DNA of 7,655 nt from Proteobacteria bacterium UBA7821 (lineage in GTDB: Bacteria > Pseudomonadota > Gammaproteobacteria > Comchoanobacterales > Comchoanobacteraceae). The notes below the pieces were generated by a model. That model was not told the DNA's origin, did not search any database, and worked only from the letters and a program-made list of their open reading frames with translations. Below are positions 6,592-7,655 of the stretch, one piece after another; within the stretch, counting starts at the first letter, position 1; every line of letters starts with the position of its first letter. The stretch spans positions 1-7,655 of the forward strand of contig DLBP01000032.1 of assembly GCA_002480165.1 (NCBI GenBank), in the 5' to 3' direction. A program made the translations under genes and the position numbers.

Positions 6592-7308
6592 TCATACGCT
6601 TATCCCAGCCGTGTATTCTGCTTGATAGAGCATGTCTTCAATCTTTTTAAGTTTTTGCTGATTAAGTGATTGGCTATTTTTGATGCCTTCAATAAAATCG
6701 ACGTCATTCTTACTGAGATCTATCCTACTGACATCTATCTCATTGTCGTTAATCAGTGTTATAGCCGTTTGCTGATCATTTTCCTTAAAGGCTTGTTGAA
6801 GTAAAGAATGGATCAGGTCGTCAATCTTTTGAAGTTGTTGCGGTTCAAGTGATTGGTTATTTTTGATTTCTTTAATAAAACTGATGTCTTTCTCACTGAG
6901 ATTTATCCTATCGTCACAAATCAGTAATATAACCATTTCGACATTTTGTTCCTCAAAGGCTTTTTGAAGTAAATCATAGAGAATTTCTGCTGCTCTTGCT
7001 TCTTGATTTAGGATTGTTTGTTCGCTTACTTTTTCACGATTGACAATATCATTGGAATTAAATGGTCTGAGCTGCTTAGGTTTTAATTGATTATTAGCCA
7101 CAGATTTACGATAATCATAAAGTCCAAAACCGGATAGGTTAAGAACAACATAAGAGATCAAGAAGGCCACGAGAACAGCATTAGTCGGCGGAAATGACAA
7201 TAGAATAACAGCTAGAGTAATAGTTGACACCAGAGCAAGTAATGTCAGTAATCTCAATAAATTCAGCTTAGTATAGACATTTTTTCCACCTTTTTTACTT
7301 TTCATCAT
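6592..7308 (-). CDS. Two-helix membrane protein with duplicated helical modules, probably truncated by TGA
   Basis: The 238-residue product has a basic N-terminus (residues 1-17), hydrophobic helices at about 18-38 and 43-63, a polar linker, then two similar modules. Module 1 (113-166) contains LLQKAFEEQN, INLSEKDISFIKEI and NNQSLEPQQLQKIDDLI; module 2 (169-227) contains LLQQAFKEND, IDLSKNDVDFIEGI and NSQSLNQQKLKKIEDML, with five extra residues in the middle. Each module resembles a degenerate ankyrin helix pair (A-F-x-E-x-N ... A-x-x-L-I-x-x-x-x-I-D). The topology suggests an inner-membrane anchor with a cytoplasmic interaction domain. AAGGAG lies at 7313-7318, so ATG 7308 has a 4-nt gap and ATG 7305 a better 7-nt gap; either could be used. 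A good promoter lies upstream. The frame continues sensibly after the stop. Family and function unknown. Confidence 0.75.
   Translation of the reverse strand: MMKSKKGGKNVYTKLNLLRLLTLLALVSTITLAVILLSFPPTNAVLVAFLISYVVLNLSGFGLYDYRKSVANNQLKPKQLRPFNSNDIVNREKVSEQTILNQEARAAEILYDLLQKAFEEQNVEMVILLICDDRINLSEKDISFIKEIKNNQSLEPQQLQKIDDLIHSLLQQAFKENDQQTAITLINDNEIDVSRIDLSKNDVDFIEGIKNSQSLNQQKLKKIEDMLYQAEYTAGISV
6640..6912. repeat. Direct repeat, two diverged copies offset by 183 bp
   Basis: Segments starting near 6640 and near 6823 share long blocks, for example AAGTGATTGG at 6664 and at 6847, followed in both by nearly identical TATTTTTGAT and AATAAAA-type blocks and by ACTGAGAT-TATCCTA. They encode the C-terminal halves of the two modules in the 6592 protein. 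Similarity persists at the DNA level, so the duplication is not ancient. Confidence 0.7.
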
Positions 7309-7334
7309 AATTCTCCTTTTCTATTTATAATCTT

Positions 7335-7363
7335 ATTATAGCATATAATCAGTCACTTGCCAC
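7335..7363 (-). promoter_or_regulatory. Promoter of the duplicated-module membrane protein gene
   Basis: On the minus strand GTGGCA (7358-7363, four of six consensus bases) is followed after exactly 17 bp by a perfect TATAAT (7335-7340). Transcription would begin near 7328, about 20 nt before the start codon and upstream of the AAGGAG site. Confidence 0.5.
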
Positions 7364-7422
7364 ATATGGGCGAGAACTAAATCACTGCGATTGATAGATC
7401 ATGGGTAAATACTCTACAATAC

Positions 7423-7655
7423 CTACATAGTTGGTTTGTTACCACTATCGGGATCATTATCAAGTTCAAAATCGACACTGGCTTTAATGGTATTAGCAGC
7501 GTCTTCATAAGCTCTAGCAGTATTATCGGCATTACTGAATGTTTGTCCAACAGGTGAAGAGTCTTGTGTCCTACGGTTAGAATCGGCTGTTTCTTGGATT
7601 TTCAATATTCTAACTTCTTCAATCGGCTGTGTGAAGCGATCATGTTGGTATAACG
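7423..7655 (-). CDS. C-terminal end of an unrecognised protein (N-terminus beyond the window)
   Basis: The frame enters from the right edge and gives 76 residues before TAG (7423-7425). No in-frame ATG occurs except at the very last codon, so the visible part is most simply the end of a longer protein; a TTG at 7605 is a poor alternative start. The segment is hydrophilic, with YQHDRFTQPIEEVRILKIQ, then a Thr/Ser/Asn/Ala-rich part and an acidic end DFELDNDPDSGNKPTM. No membrane segment or known motif is seen. Its stop lies 114 bp upstream of the next minus-strand gene, which has its own promoter, so the two are probably separate units. No terminator hairpin is evident after it. Confidence 0.55.
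   Translation of the reverse strand, partial: LYQHDRFTQPIEEVRILKIQETADSNRRTQDSSPVGQTFSNADNTARAYEDAANTIKASVDFELDNDPDSGNKPTM

Noticed and set aside
5299..6594. TGA read as tryptophan, since TGA interrupts several otherwise open frames
   Set aside because: The 1,114-codon ankyrin frame uses TGG for Trp and contains no TGA at all, and the interrupted frames also need base-level frame corrections, so decay is the simpler explanation.

Overview
The window is AT-rich and mixes a very large ankyrin-repeat gene, two small membrane-protein genes and a zone of decaying genes. Promoters of the TTGACA/TATAAT type, clear AAGGAG ribosome binding sites and giant ankyrin proteins suggest a host-associated bacterium of proteobacterial type, such as a Rickettsiales-like or Legionella-like intracellular lineage. 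This is inference: no rRNA, tRNA or housekeeping gene is present to fix the taxonomy.

Layout: 1-3342 (minus) is one uninterrupted reading frame of 1,114 codons that runs off the left edge. It encodes an ankyrin-repeat protein of effector type and has a good promoter with a perfect 20-bp palindrome inside it. At 3676-4170 (plus) lies an intact TspO/MBR-family tryptophan-rich membrane protein. At 4335-4787 (plus) lies an unrecognised two-helix membrane protein whose C-terminus looks frameshifted; its probable original tail continues to 4851. A 12-bp perfect hairpin at 4968-4996 could end the plus-strand unit.

From about 4960 to 6450 almost every recognisable piece is a minus-strand gene remnant. 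These are a 43-codon fragment with a displaced ribosome binding site, a small gene (5166-5413) with a perfect ribosome binding site but two frame changes and a stop, a frameshifted C-terminal fragment (5879-6162), and another tail fragment (6211-6437). At 6592-7308 (minus) is a gene for a protein with two membrane helices and two duplicated 56-61-residue modules. It stops at a TGA, after which the same frame continues for 47 protein-like codons. At the right edge (7423-7655, minus) is the C-terminal end of another unrecognised protein.

No shared pathway is evident. The common theme is host-interaction-type proteins (ankyrin or ankyrin-like modules, small membrane proteins) in a region under genome decay. 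The most interesting items are the ankyrin gene with its palindromic operator candidate, the duplicated-module membrane protein with its in-frame stop, and the cluster of interrupted small genes.
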